The translations under genes were made by a program, and so were the position numbers. A stretch of DNA of 64,000 nt, taken from the NCBI GenBank assembly GCA_023627715.1, contig JAMAHW010000023.1, forward strand, positions 310,001 through 374,000, given 5' to 3'. Numbering within the stretch: the stretch's first letter is position 1; the number at the start of each line of letters is the position of its first letter. Shown in pieces: positions 40,447-51,813 of the stretch. The notes beneath the pieces are model-generated. The model searched no databases. It was not told where the DNA came from and saw only the letters and a list, made by a program, of their open reading frames with translations. The DNA is from Periconia sp. R9002. Taxonomy: Eukaryota > Ascomycota > Dothideomycetes > Pleosporales > Periconiaceae.

Positions 40447-42972
40447 ATGACCACGTTATTACCAGTGAAGCGATCACCAATAGCCAGCGGAGTAAGAGAC
40501 TGCCTTGATTGCTTCGATGATTTAATTCTGGACCTAGAGGCACATAAAGGATATGACTGTTTTTCAAAGGCTATCAGTGATGCGTTAGGGCGCTTCAAGA
40601 TTTGGAGCGGCAATATAGGCGCCCATCGTACAGGACAAAGATCCTTGGAACACCGGCTGCGCGATGCCTCTCATTCACAAGAACAAGTGTTAAGGCTTCT
40701 CAAAAGTCTAAAGGAGAATCTTGGCGACGGTAAGCATGTCTCGAAACCCGGTATGGCATCAACTAACGATGTTCATAAGCGCGAGAGATTTCATCCGGGG
40801 TGCGAGTTCCATGGGATGAGTTACAACTGAGTGACAGTGATACTGATGATGACGATGATAGCGAAGATGATGAGGATACTGATAATACATCTATGCTCTT
40901 TCAAGACGTTCAATATAAAACTGAGATGGACCAAATCTTAGCAGGAATTGAGGAGGCTATCGTCAACTTGCTTAGGCTTTCGGCCACCATTCGAAATCCA
41001 GCACGCCATGACCAATATCTCAACTTCTCGGAATCTTTCGACACCACTCCCTTTGAACAATTCGATATTTCCCATGTAACGGCAAAATACCCTCGCATTT
41101 CCCCGCATCTTGCTAGTCGCCTTGGCACCGCCTTATCTCGCAGACGCAGTTTTTTCAAGTACTGCGCGTGCCATCACCATAAATTGGCAGCTGGGCTGAT
41201 TGTAGAAGATAGAAATGATGAAAGCACAGTCGCATCATCGTTGCCAAGCAGACATAAGGTCCCTACCGTGGGTGTAAGCATATTGAATGACGATGATAAC
41301 CAATCCGACAGTGGCTTCACGGCTACATCTTTTGCAACCTCGTTGGCAGGTACGAGAGCACTACGTGTACCTCCGCTGCCTACCAACGCAGATTACGACA
41401 AACATTTCGAATGCCCGTTTTGCTACAACATTATCATAGTCAACAATCGTGCGTCGTGGAAGTAGGCTTTCACTGATCTCCTCGGTTCTGCAACCGCTAA
41501 ATGTTACTTCTAGGAAGCATGTCTACTCAGACCTACAGCCTTATATGTGTCTTTGGGAGACTTGCCCTCTGGGCCGCAGGATGTTTTCAACGCGTCACGA
41601 ATGGCTTCAGCATGAACAAGACTACCATGGTAAGATCTGGGTTTGTTGCCTCGGCTGTCCGGACTCTTTCGAGGACCGCCATACCATGCAAGACCACTAT
41701 GTGAAGAAACACAAGGAAGAGGCTGAGGACCAAATGGAAAAAATCATACAAGCCTCTAAAGCACAGAAGTCGAATTCAAGACAGTATACCTGCCCACTTT
41801 GTTCAACAACGACGATATCGACCAAAGCTTACGCAAAGCACACCGGAAAACACCTGCGAGAGCTCGCTCTTTTTGCGCTGCCCGCGTATCCTACGGAAGA
41901 AGAAGAAGAAATGGATAATGAATCGGAGAACAAATCGGAGGACGATTCGATAAAAGAGGTCGGCATTGCCGATGAGGCTTCAGAAAACGCATCTATGGGC
42001 TTGGAGCCTCCAATTATTGTTCAAGCAGACGGTCCCGCGGAAATGATTGCGATACCTTCATATGACTCAGATGCGTTAGAAGATACGCGTGACTTGACCG
42101 CCTCTCACAATGAGAGCCCTCAGGAAGACCCGATTGCTGGCACAACAGGGATCGAGGAGCAGCAGGGCATGTTCCAAGGAGAAAGAGAAATCGGAGAAGT
42201 TGGTGGGCCATCTTCCAACCCCGTTCTCAAAAGGTCAGATTCCACAAATTCAGATTTTTCGAGGAGGAATTGGAAAGTCGTGAAGCATAAGAGCGAGAAC
42301 AAGAAGCAAGCAAATGAATCTGGGGACGATGAATATGAAACCGAAGTAAGTTTAGGTGAGGAAAAGAAACACACACGGAAACGCGGGAGGGCGGAGATGA
42401 ACAAGAGGATATTGGAGGAACACGAAAAAAGGAACAATGAAATTCGTGAGAAAGAAGCAGAAGAGGCGCGAAAGCGGGACGAGCGGGAGAGGATTATTCG
42501 AGAATACTCAGCCAAAAAGGACCAAGACGCCCGTGAAGCTAGGGAGGAGCGCGAAAGATTAATAAGAGAACTCAGATTAGAAGAAGAAGAAGAGCGTAAA
42601 CGAGAAGAGAAGGAGGAGTGGGAGAGATTCCTGGTTTTACAGAAACAAAAAGAAGAAGAAAAACAACATGGTAAGGCAAAAGAAGAGAAAGACTTTGGAG
42701 ACGCGCAGAAGCAAAAGGAAACGGTGGAGGGGGAAGAGTGGGAAAGATTCATAATGAGGCAAAACCAAAAAGAAGAAGCAGAAAAACAAGCTAAGGATAA
42801 GAAAGAGCAGGGGCTTGAAGAAGAGATGAGGAATCGACTAGCACACTTTGGGTTCCCGGAGCATCAAATTGAGGCTATGATTCATCCTGATGAGGCCAAG
42901 AAGCTCGAGCAAGACAGGTTACCAGCGAATCGGTTGCAAGTCGGCACCACTTACCTAAAAATTCACAAGTAA
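40447..42972 (+). CDS. C2H2 zinc-finger / coiled-coil protein (NLR-associated type)
   Basis: Exons 40447-40729, 40780-41461 and 41514-42972 encode 807 residues. An N-terminal helical domain (residues 10-95) of a kind common in fungal STAND-like proteins leads to an acidic run (SDSDTDDDDDSEDDEDTD). Residues 305-440 carry several zinc-finger-like units: CPFCYN with the following WKKHVYSDLQPYMC, C-x4-C...H, CLGC and CPLC...HTGKHL, ending in ELALFALPAYP, a signature seen in this family. A highly charged Glu/Arg/Lys coiled coil spans about residues 600-790. The final RLAHFGFPEHQIEAMIHPDEAKKLEQ motif normally continues into a further conserved segment, but a TAA at 42970 stops it; see the next entry. 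Function is unknown; head-to-head pairing with a DUF7580 gene suggests incompatibility or immunity signalling. Confidence 0.75.
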
Positions 42973-43257
42973 AATCTGGACGTCGAAACCTTAAGGCACT
43001 ATAGCGTACCGTACGAGATCGACATGGTAAGTACCATTCTCTTGCTTGATTGGGTTGTACTTAATGTGATGCAGACTGACCCCGATTACTTTATCATTTT
43101 GCAAGAATTGGACCCGAAAGATACTGATGTTCTCTTTGAGCATACAAGACGTCTGCGTACCCGTGCAAGAGGTGATGTGCTGGTTGAAGGGCGCAGTGAG
43201 GGCAGCAAGAGGCCCGCGGACGGGAGAGAGCCCAGGAGAAAAGTCTATTTTCGTTGA
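42973..43257 (+). pseudogene. Cut-off C-terminal part of the zinc-finger gene
   Basis: Directly after the TAA at 42970-42972 the same frame stays open and encodes NLDVETLRHYSVPYEIDM. A GTAAGT donor at 43027 and a CAG acceptor at 43074 follow, then TDPDYFIILQELDPK and DVLFEHTRRLR up to 43257. This is the standard C-terminal ending of the family (LDxxTLxxYxxPYE...DPDYIII...FEHTRRLR). A single in-frame stop therefore separates conserved sequence from the gene. It may be a nonsense allele, a readthrough site or a sequencing error. Confidence 0.65.
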
Positions 43258-44723
43258 CGCATAGCAACGCGAGTACATGATTGTAATCAAGAGAAAAAAT
43301 CCATAAGAGTTTCAAGCTTAGGGTCTTAGAATCATTAGGTTCTTGTTATTTTCAAGTTTTGTGCGTAGGCAATAGCCTTATTATAACGTGCTGACATCGT
43401 CTCACGAGCCATTCCGTATCACCTCCGAAACATGTATACAATATTTATCCTTCAATATGGCATTGGATACCATAGTTCCCGTCCTGCTTCAGTGAGTTCC
43501 CCAAAGAAAAACACGTGCTGAATTGCACCGTCTACTAGACACCAAAAACGTATCATTCCAATTGCTAATCTGCCAATCAAATTTATCTTACGACACACTG
43601 CTCACACTGGTGACACAAAAGAAAACCTTGCACACACTAAGACCAACAGGAAAAAGCATTCAAGTCTTTCCGCTCAATCTCCGAATTGTCATAGTAATCA
43701 ACCTCACACCGCAAAGTCCTGTTGCAGTGTATCTGTAATCGCGATAGTCGCTGTCTCATCGAGGCGCTCAATAAACTGCATGAGAAACCCTCGCCATCGT
43801 GCTATCCATTACGACAGTGTATCACTTAGGCGTCATGATCATCCGTTTCAAAAGCAAGGACCAAGTGACTAGGTAACGCTTAAATCTCACACAAGATAGG
43901 TAGACGATGATTCATAAGTAACATTCTCTAGTCTTATACGATCGGTGTCATACGCTCGGGGTGCGCTGTTCAATGTTCATACGTGTAGGTTGTGTCCTCC
44001 TGTATGAGGTTGACCAGCACGCTCCCAACTGGCTGTTTGCACGGGCGATAATGCGAGATGAGATGCAGATACTTCTCTATTCTTTCATATAAATGGACAG
44101 GAGTCAGGAAAGAGAGTAAACATCTTTCCTCCAAGTAAAGATACGGAGTGTATCTAATGTTGTCATCCAAATCTGAATTGAAGTAACGTCACGAGCTCTA
44201 TCATCAGTCATTTAAGAGTGCTGTTATTCATGGATTGCTAGCAAACGGCAGAGGCGGAGCAAACACGGAGCAGCGATATATCAGGGCTGTCTTCCACACT
44301 CTGAGAATCACTAGCTTCTAATCATACATTATACTGCTTCTAAGGCGAGCGCCGGTGGAGAGTTATTGAACTGCACACATATTTTCTCCGCACTATTTGT
44401 ATGATAGTAGAGTTTACACAATGTTTATATACAGCGGTCTCTTTATGGGGTTGAGGGAGATCTCCTTGCCCGCGTCTTTCCAACTTCCCCCACTAGACTA
44501 TTACAGTCTAGTCTCAATATACCACATCGCGTTTGTTCCCCTATATTCATCTATAAAAACGTCATTCACTGGTTTAATAGTGCGGAATAATCTTTCTCCG
44601 GGTTGCATCTTTGGCGATATGAGTACATGACTGCCAGTATTGATACAGCTTCTACTGGGACGCAACACAACCCTCATCCAACTACTGCTTTGAAAAACTC
44701 ATCTCCACACCGAAACTGTAGAA
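43258..44723. other. Gene-free 1.5 kb
   Basis: No supportable gene. Frames of 60-77 codons lack motifs. The last 100 bp before 44724 (CATCCAACTACTGC, ACACCGAAAC) are the promoter and 5' UTR of the next small gene. Confidence 0.5.
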
Positions 44724-45150
44724 ATGCCTCCAAAAACCAACAACGGCCAAACCGGAGAGTCGACTCCCCGTAGCAAGAAGCGACCTGAAGTCGCTGCCGA
44801 TCGCACCAAGGCGCAATCCCAATCAGGGGGTAGGTCGAATGCTTTCTTTCTGCTTAATCGGGATCACTTCTCGACATTCATACTGAACAAATCTAGAACC
44901 CGTCTTGATTGAAAATCTGTATGGACCTGCGCCCAAAGAGTCATATCTGGTTTGTGAGACTTGCGCTCAGTGCGAGCGCAGCTGCCGCGAAGCACTGGGA
45001 GAGGAGCCCAAAAACCTCCTCGAATACGCCCTCCACCGTGGATCGCTTATCGAGCACTACAGGGAGCATGGTTGGCGGTTCTCGGAAGCCGACGTTGACC
45101 GGGCTTATGGAGTAGTGGTCGGCCCAAATAAAAAGGTTGGTTGTACTTGA
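44724..45150 (+). CDS. Hypothetical small Cys-containing protein
   Basis: Exons 44724-44829 and 44897-45150 (donor GTAGGT, acceptor CTAG) encode 119 residues. The N-terminal 35 residues are Lys/Ser/Thr-rich and disordered. After the splice junction a C-x2-C-x2-C-x3-C group (CETCAQCERSC) is followed by a helical, charged region. The spacing does not fit a standard zinc finger, though metal binding is possible. It has no signal peptide or membrane segment. The good intron and start context (GAAATGCC) support a real gene, but I recognise no family. Confidence 0.55.
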
Positions 45151-46737
45151 GATATATTAAGTGATTTATTCTTTGACTTTCCATTATTGCTATTTACACC
45201 GTCGAACGCTTGAGATCAGATGCTAATCCAACGAAGTCAAGTAACGCCTAGGCACTCTGTCTAGTAGCTTCCCATGACCCACACGTCCGACTCAAGCCCA
45301 ACAGGGCCATGCACGGTACCGTCGATACCTATTTTCCCATGGCACTATCGTCTCCCTCGAGCTCGCAACACACATTTGCAGATGACAAAAACAACGGGAT
45401 CTACGCCACGGCTTGAGATTTTGGGGGTTCGGGAGGATGCTTGGCTTATCTGAAAATGCGTTCGACGGATGGTGGATGATATTTTGACTTAAATTTCCAT
45501 AAGATACCCAGTGCGGACTCAAAGAGCCGTCTTATAGTTCTGTTGAATTCCATGAAGTTTTACGTGTCGGTGGTATCCCTTGTTTAATAGTAGAGGTCAA
45601 CATAATATGAGTTCTACTATTTCTGTGCCGACCATATTGAAAATTTCGCCTGTAAAATTCTGACATGTGAGTATAAACAGGCTTTCAGTCTGTGTAGTAG
45701 TACTCCCGCCGCAGCCACTGTTGGAGAAGTTCATCATAGGATCTTGAATAATATCGACATATAGAAATGGCATAATCTGCGGTATCAATACAGATAAATT
45801 ATCACGAAAGCATCCTTGGCCAGAACATGAATAGTATTATATCGTTGTGCATGCGATCAACAGTGGACATCATATTCCATTTAATCTAATAATTTTCTAC
45901 GGTACTCTGCGAAGCAACCGTGATTCAAATCTTCCGGTTTTTACTATCTCCTCCATGACAGGTAAGACTTGATTTTGTACATATGTAGTTGAGAAAATCG
46001 AAGATATATATATATATATATATATACTCATCTGTACCAATACCCAGCAAGAGGTTATTTCGCGTCCGACGCGTCACATGCAAGACGTGCATTAGCTAAA
46101 TACAAAGAATATTGAAAACTCTAGCGATTAACCAATGACATTCGCCAGAAAACCAACAGCAGCGGGTAGGTTGGGGGCCACACAGTCTAATTCGGTTACC
46201 GATGCTGCACAATTCCCTTATCTGTACATTCTACATGACATAACATACTCTTGACCTGTCAAACGCAGTATAAAGAGGACGGTGATCTCGGCGGCGGCAC
46301 ATGGCGCAGTTATACAGCGGTTTGGTAAATCTGGTGCACGCTTCGCGGTGGATGGACGACGACTAAGCCACAGCCACATTTCGCTCTACGATTATTTTTC
46401 TTGCGGACGAATCAATAGTGGCAAGTAGCAACCGAGTTTCTTATCACAGCCAGTGGATGGCGAGAAAACCACGAACAAAGCCACACGTACCTTAACCGCG
46501 GCGCTCAAACCTGCGCTCACCCCTGTCGCCGGCAGAGGCGATGCCGAATCAAACCCAAACAAGGTTTCCCGGCTGGACACGTACGTCGGTAACGTAGCCT
46601 TGCGTGTGTCGAAGTGCCCGGTATAAGGGTAATGACAGACCGGCCACACTGTCGCGTCCTTCCTCGTTAACGTCGCGGTGGGAGCCCTGGAAGTGCTTCA
46701 TCACGTGCCTTCTTCGGGTGACCTGCGAGATCAACTC
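45151..46737. other. Gene-free region with AT microsatellite
   Basis: 1.6 kb without a supportable gene. The only clear feature is a dinucleotide repeat (AT)n at 46004-46026. Composition is AT-rich in 45580-46140. Confidence 0.5.
46004..46026. repeat. (AT)n microsatellite
   Basis: An uninterrupted AT dinucleotide run of 23 bp, in AT-rich intergenic DNA. Confidence 0.9.
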
Positions 46738-47706
46738 ATGTCACTCTCTTGGGATCCTTACGATAATGAACGCGGCCTGCAACTTAGCGCGGTACTTGCA
46801 TCATTTGCGACGCTGTTTGTCGTTCTGAGGGTTTGGACGCGGATTAGGCAACCGAACTCGAATTTATGGTGGGATGATTGGTTACTTATAGATTTGGTGC
46901 GTATACTATGGCATTGTTCAATCGCGCGCCAAACACACGATTTGCTAAAAATCCGACAGCCCATTCTTTGGGCTCAAACAGGCCTTCTGTTTTGGATTTA
47001 TATGCATCAGTTGAGACAGCCGACACGAGAGCTTTCGGATAAAGATGTTACTCTCGCTCTCAAGTTCCTCTTCGCCTACTACCACCTTTTCAACTGGGGC
47101 ATCTCCCTCGCCAAACTTTCCGCGCTCTTCTTCTATTTCCGTACCTTCTCAGTCTATCCCGCTATGTCGATTTGCATCAAGGTCGTAGGTATTCTTATAG
47201 CTCTATGGCCTATCGCATTTACGCTGTCGGCATTTGGAGAATGTATACCACTGGCGAAGGCGTGGGATCCAGATCTACCGGGGACGTGCTTTGATATACA
47301 TGCTTGGTGGTTGGCGAATGCGGTCACGGACGTGGTGCTCGATCTTTTTGTCCTGATTATGCCGATGCCCATCTTGTGGAATATGAAGCTGACTATAGGC
47401 CTAAAGATATGGATTTGCTTAGTATTCGTGGCAGGGTATGGGTATGTTTTTCGCTTGCATCAGCCCCATTTCTTTTCAACAAACTTTGCTAACGACAAAA
47501 CCAGCTTTTTGGTGGGGTCTTTGAGACGAAGTATCGCCTTCTTACAGTATCATGAGGAGACAATTGGTGTGGAGAGACTTGATATATCACGTGAGCCGTT
47601 CCCATCACCAAATTGGAAAAAGGACTCAAAAACTGACAGCATCAAGATAACATATTCCCGCAAAAAGACAGTTTTTGGCCCATTTACGAAGTGCCAACAG
47701 GAATAA
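46738..47706 (+). CDS. PTH11-like rhodopsin-fold membrane protein, truncated
   Basis: The frame starts at ATG 46738. Likely introns are 46897-46959 (donor GTGCGT) and 47442-47504 (GTATGT, branch GCTAACG, CAG); both are multiples of three, so the frame is open with or without them. Helices: LQLSAVLASFATLFVVLRVW with the following WWDDWLL, a third with YYHLFNWGISLAKLSALFFYFRTF, and IALWPIAFTLSAFGECIPLAKAWDP, whose Cys/GTC pair is typical of the fungal rhodopsin-domain family (PF20684). WWLANAVTDVVLDLFVLIMPMPILW follows. The usual seventh helix and C-terminal tail are missing; the sequence ends in a polar tail unlike the family. It is a receptor-like protein or a decaying copy. Confidence is good for the family, low for function. 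Confidence 0.6.
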   Translation: MSLSWDPYDNERGLQLSAVLASFATLFVVLRVWTRIRQPNSNLWWDDWLLIDLVRILWHCSIARQTHDLLKIRQPILWAQTGLLFWIYMHQLRQPTRELSDKDVTLALKFLFAYYHLFNWGISLAKLSALFFYFRTFSVYPAMSICIKVVGILIALWPIAFTLSAFGECIPLAKAWDPDLPGTCFDIHAWWLANAVTDVVLDLFVLIMPMPILWNMKLTIGLKIWICLVFVAGYGYVFRLHQPHFFSTNFANDKTSFLVGSLRRSIAFLQYHEETIGVERLDISREPFPSPNWKKDSKTDSIKITYSRKKTVFGPFTKCQQE

Positions 47707-49679
47707 TTTGTGTTTGCCTACCAATTTTGTTCTCCCTCGTCAAATTGGTCTGGAAGAATGGGATAGGGAACGTTCTTTTCTCTCTTAAGACGTTACCGTC
47801 GCAGAACTCGCAGTGAGCGGCGAGAGTAGCAGTATGTAAATGGAAAGGCATTAGAAAAGGGAACTAAGAGCATAAGTACTTACATACCTTGAAAACACCA
47901 ATAAAATGATTTCAGTACTCATCTCAGACCATCGAATTCAGCGATCAACAACAGTCCTACCTAAGATCAGCGCCAACAATTCCCGCTAACAGCTCATCAG
48001 CTCGAGCGTGCACAGGTCAACACACTAAGAATCGCCAGATGTAATACTTACTAAGGGGCCGTACCTTGTTGTATTTAGCGTCAAGCACAAATTACCAACT
48101 CGTGTAGATTCGCCGAAGCTTACGGGTAAGATGTTGATGCATGGGCTTTCCGAAGACTTTTCCTTGCATACAGATTACCTTGAATGTAACCTTAGAATTT
48201 GTGTATAAGTTTGATCTCAATGTTATGTGGTAGGGTGTTGTGGGGATTCTATTGGGGCTGAGCTTTGGTCGCCGTTCTACAGCATGGTACTCAGCCTTGT
48301 CAACGTTATTTACAAACGGCACCCTAGGTATACGACTCGAGGAAGGCCTGGAAAATAATGACATTGTGTACTTTCCTGTTTTGTCTAACAAACTCGTCGG
48401 ATTATTACTCGATAAAAATGTGAATTATTATGTTTTTACACTTCCATAACCTTACAACGATATAATTCGGTCAGACAACCTTGGAACGTACATGGAATCT
48501 CACAAGTGTGATCACGTGATGATGTATGATGTCTGCTTCAAATTCGATGATCAATCACAATAGCGCCGCGAATGATGCCTTGAAACGTGGTAACCACGAG
48601 GAATGACATGCATGATCTCAGTAGAGAGAATCACACCACATTGCGGTCTGCACGGTAGCATCGCCTTTAATGCAGGGCAGCGAGTTGCATAACAAGCCTC
48701 CATACCAGTCGGGCCGCTGGGTGCCTCGGTCCGTTCAAGAACCACAGAGGCACGAGCCGCCAAATTCGAAACGTAATCATGCAACAGGTATCAATAAGGG
48801 ATTAGTCAACCTTTCAAAAACGGTGTTGGTTGCGTACTCGACAACAATGTTCCAATCTCGTGGGTTTCTCGCTGTCAAAACGCGATGGCGGGACTGCGGA
48901 GCGAACCAGGGACCGAGAACTGCGAGCGTTCCACGTGGGGGATATCAAATGTCAACCAGTAACATGGTGAGGATGAAACATGGCGCAAGGCGTACTGTGC
49001 AAAAGGCATTACGGAGATCAGATGGTAGCGTGGAAAAGGTGGGGAGCGAAGTCCGGGCTAAGAGGCGCTTATGGGGAGAAATTTGAAAATAGAATCTTCG
49101 GTAGCTCAGCCCCCACCGCTGTGAATCGGTTTGACACCCTGTAATTCATCGAGAATCACATCATTAAAGGCTTCATACATAAACCCTTCAACATTTTCAA
49201 ATGTTAATGGAACAAATGACATGTGAAAAGTCTCACATGTAAAGAAACGGTAGTGGCGTTAGCAGGTTCTTTGCAAATGCTGATGATTGATCCTGACTCC
49301 GTAAGTAGTACCCTATTTTATCCTTAGCCATCAGCTTGGGGGCCGCACTGCAGGGATAAGGGTAGATGACTGCCTGTCAGTGCCTGGTGGGGATGGGAAA
49401 TGAGCCCCCAGGAGCGAGCAGAGGCGTGCAAAGCCGTCTGTGTACCAGAGTCGGACAGACTCTCTGGAAAAAGTCCGATGGGCGGCTTATTGCCGCGCGA
49501 AGTAGAAAGTACCCAGTGATGCCCCTCGCGCGGCCTTTATTGATCCCTCTTTCAGATTCTCCTCGCGCACGCAACTGTCGATCGAAATCGGTAAAAAACG
49601 TACATATCGATGACTCTGGATCTGGGCCCGCGGTGACACGCATCTGGTTTCTCGTTGATCGACAACGCACATTTACGAG
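47707..49679. other. Gene-free 2 kb
   Basis: No supportable gene; frames of up to 138 codons (48670-49086) have no motifs. CACGTGATGATG with GTGATCACGTGATG near 48509-48522 forms overlapping palindromes. The last 150 bp are the promoter of the receptor gene at 49680. Confidence 0.5.
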
Positions 49680-51433
49680 ATGGCGCCTGCTTTGGCAAAC
49701 ATAGCGCATGCAGCGATGTCGCTCGTAGCGAGAGGGGATTTACCGAAGGAGGTTAAAGATACATTACCGAAGCAGGTTTGGCTTTTGAAGCCTATTGCGG
49801 AGCAAAAACTGGGGAGACCGATAGATGAGAGGACGTTTGCGTTGAGTTTGCCGGCTATGATGGCCCCGCCGGGCGCAGAGAAGGATATACTGACAACGGA
49901 TGGACCGGATCAAGTTTGGTTTCTGGTGGTTGCGATTCTTTGCATTGCGGTCGCTGGATTGTTTCTTATAATACGAATCTATACAAAGTGGGCGGTGGTG
50001 AGATCATTGGAAATTGCAGATTGTGAGTTTCGAGTTTTGCCTCCATTGGCAGTTCACGACTAATGGTATATCAGGGTTCATTTTCGTATCTTTTCCTCTC
50101 ATCATTGCAGAGATCGGCTTGGGTTATCATATGGTGAAGTGGGGGTCCGGCGTGCATCAATGGCAAGTAACATTCGACCAACTATTCCACCAGCTATATG
50201 TAAGAAATCCCTTCATGTTTTGAGATGGAATTACCTGACATGAAACAGTTCGCGAACATTGCGCAGATTGTGTACTGTCCCCTCAGTTTTGCGGTCAAGA
50301 TGGCCATCCTTCTGCAATACCTACGCCTCTTCGCTCCCAGCAGGGAAGTCAACAGAACCATGTGGTATGGAGCTTGGTTTATGATTGTATCCTGCTCAAT
50401 ACTCTACACCGTGCTTTTTTTCTGGACCATGTTTTATTGCACTCCACGACATGCTATTTGGGATAAATTCACACCCAACCTCAAATGTCACGACGTGAAC
50501 GAAATCACCCTCGTGCAAGGAGCTTTCAACATGGCCTCCGACATCGTCATCCTACTTCTCCCAACCACTGGCCTCTGGAAACTGAACGTCCCTCTTCGTC
50601 GAAAAATAGCCGTAACCATCCTCTTCGGCACTGGCCTCCTGTAAGCCCTCTTCAACCCCTTCCTAAGTCAACATTCAACTGACATCCCCTTCTTCAGCGC
50701 ATGTATCGCCTCCGCGATGCGCATCGTATTCACTGTAAAGATCGCGCCCATCTACTCCGAAGCCGACGTCGCCCACAACGCGCTCTTCATCGGACTCTGG
50801 ACAGAAGCAGAGGTAACGCTCGGTTTCATCGTTGCCTGCGCGCTCTGCCTCCCGAAACTCATTCAAGTAAAAGGCCAACGCATCAAGCGCGCCGTCTCCA
50901 AAGCTTCATCACCCTTCGCCTCCCTTCGCAGCATGACGAGCAGCTCGCGCGCGGGGACATGGAATTTGGGCTCCTCCAACAAAGGCACAAAATTATCCTC
51001 CACATCGTCGATAACATCCGTGAAAATGAAAGACATCGAAGCTTCGAGATCAGCAGGCAATGGCGACCACAATGTACGTCGTCCATATGAACAAAACACC
51101 GGCCGTCTCGACCCCAACTCATTCAAGTTCCCCCAAACCGCCGCGAGTAGCACATACTCGACGAGCCCGACCGACCGCGATATCGGTCATGATACAAATC
51201 CTGGCCATCGCCCCCCATCATTGCATGTTCCGAGACGGTCTTTAACACACGACGCGGAGTTAAGGATTCGCTCGCCGACGTATCGCACGGCGGCCGCGGC
51301 GGCATTTTTCCCGGAGCATGGTGCGCATCACCAGCAGCAGAATCCATTCGAAGATGAGTTGAAGGAAAGTATGGCGGGGGCGATTCGGGGAGCGGGTGGA
51401 CATTCGCATGTGGGACACGCACACATGCAGTGA
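49680..51433 (+). CDS. PTH11-like rhodopsin-domain membrane protein
   Basis: Exons 49680-50022, 50075-50199, 50249-50640 and 50698-51433 encode 531 residues. After a polar N-terminus of about 85 residues come the helices of the fungal rhodopsin domain: VWFLVVAILCIAVAGLFLIIRIYTKW, the D-x-F motif in IADWFIFVSFPLIIAEIGLGYHMVKWG, FANIAQIVYCPLSFAVKMAILLQYLRLF, ILYTVLFFWTMFYCTP with RHAIWDKFTPNLKC, and NMASDIVILLLPTTGLWKLNVPLRRK, then the last two helices. A long Ser/Thr-rich cytosolic tail of about 200 residues follows. Members related to the Magnaporthe PTH11 receptor are surface sensors with seven helices; many lack the CFEM domain, as here. No ligand can be named. All seven helices are present, in contrast to the neighbour at 46738. 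Confidence 0.85.
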
Positions 51434-51813
51434 TGAATTCTTGATGCTTTGCTTTGTTTTACACTTCGACTATTATACCCAGATTAGCAAGGTCAATTTT
51501 TTCAATCTTATTCGAAACCTCGTTTCCATTGAAACCCATGAATTCTGACTTTCACGCGATGTTAACCTCGTCGGCCGTTTTTATATGACCAAATTATTTC
51601 ATCTTCTTGTGTTGGCGGAGGTAGCCGGGATAGTACTTCGGTACTGATTGTTCATTCATCCTATACCGTGTTGAAGCCCAAGCCTGAGGTTTAAAATGCG
51701 TGCACTGACGCCTTTATTCCTCATTTCACGAGCATATCCTAGATGCCGAATTCCAAACATTGAAAGTATTTTTTCAATAGACGTAGCCAACAATGTTTTT
51801 CTCCGGATCTGTG
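51434..51813. other. Intergenic region between convergent genes
   Basis: 3' flanks of the receptor gene and the single-pass membrane protein; no gene or clear repeat. Confidence 0.45.

Noticed and set aside
42120..42752. 210-codon Ser/Phe-rich open frame on the minus strand
   Set aside because: It is the complement of the Glu/Arg/Lys coiled-coil region of the zinc-finger gene (GAA/GAG runs read as TTC/CTC).
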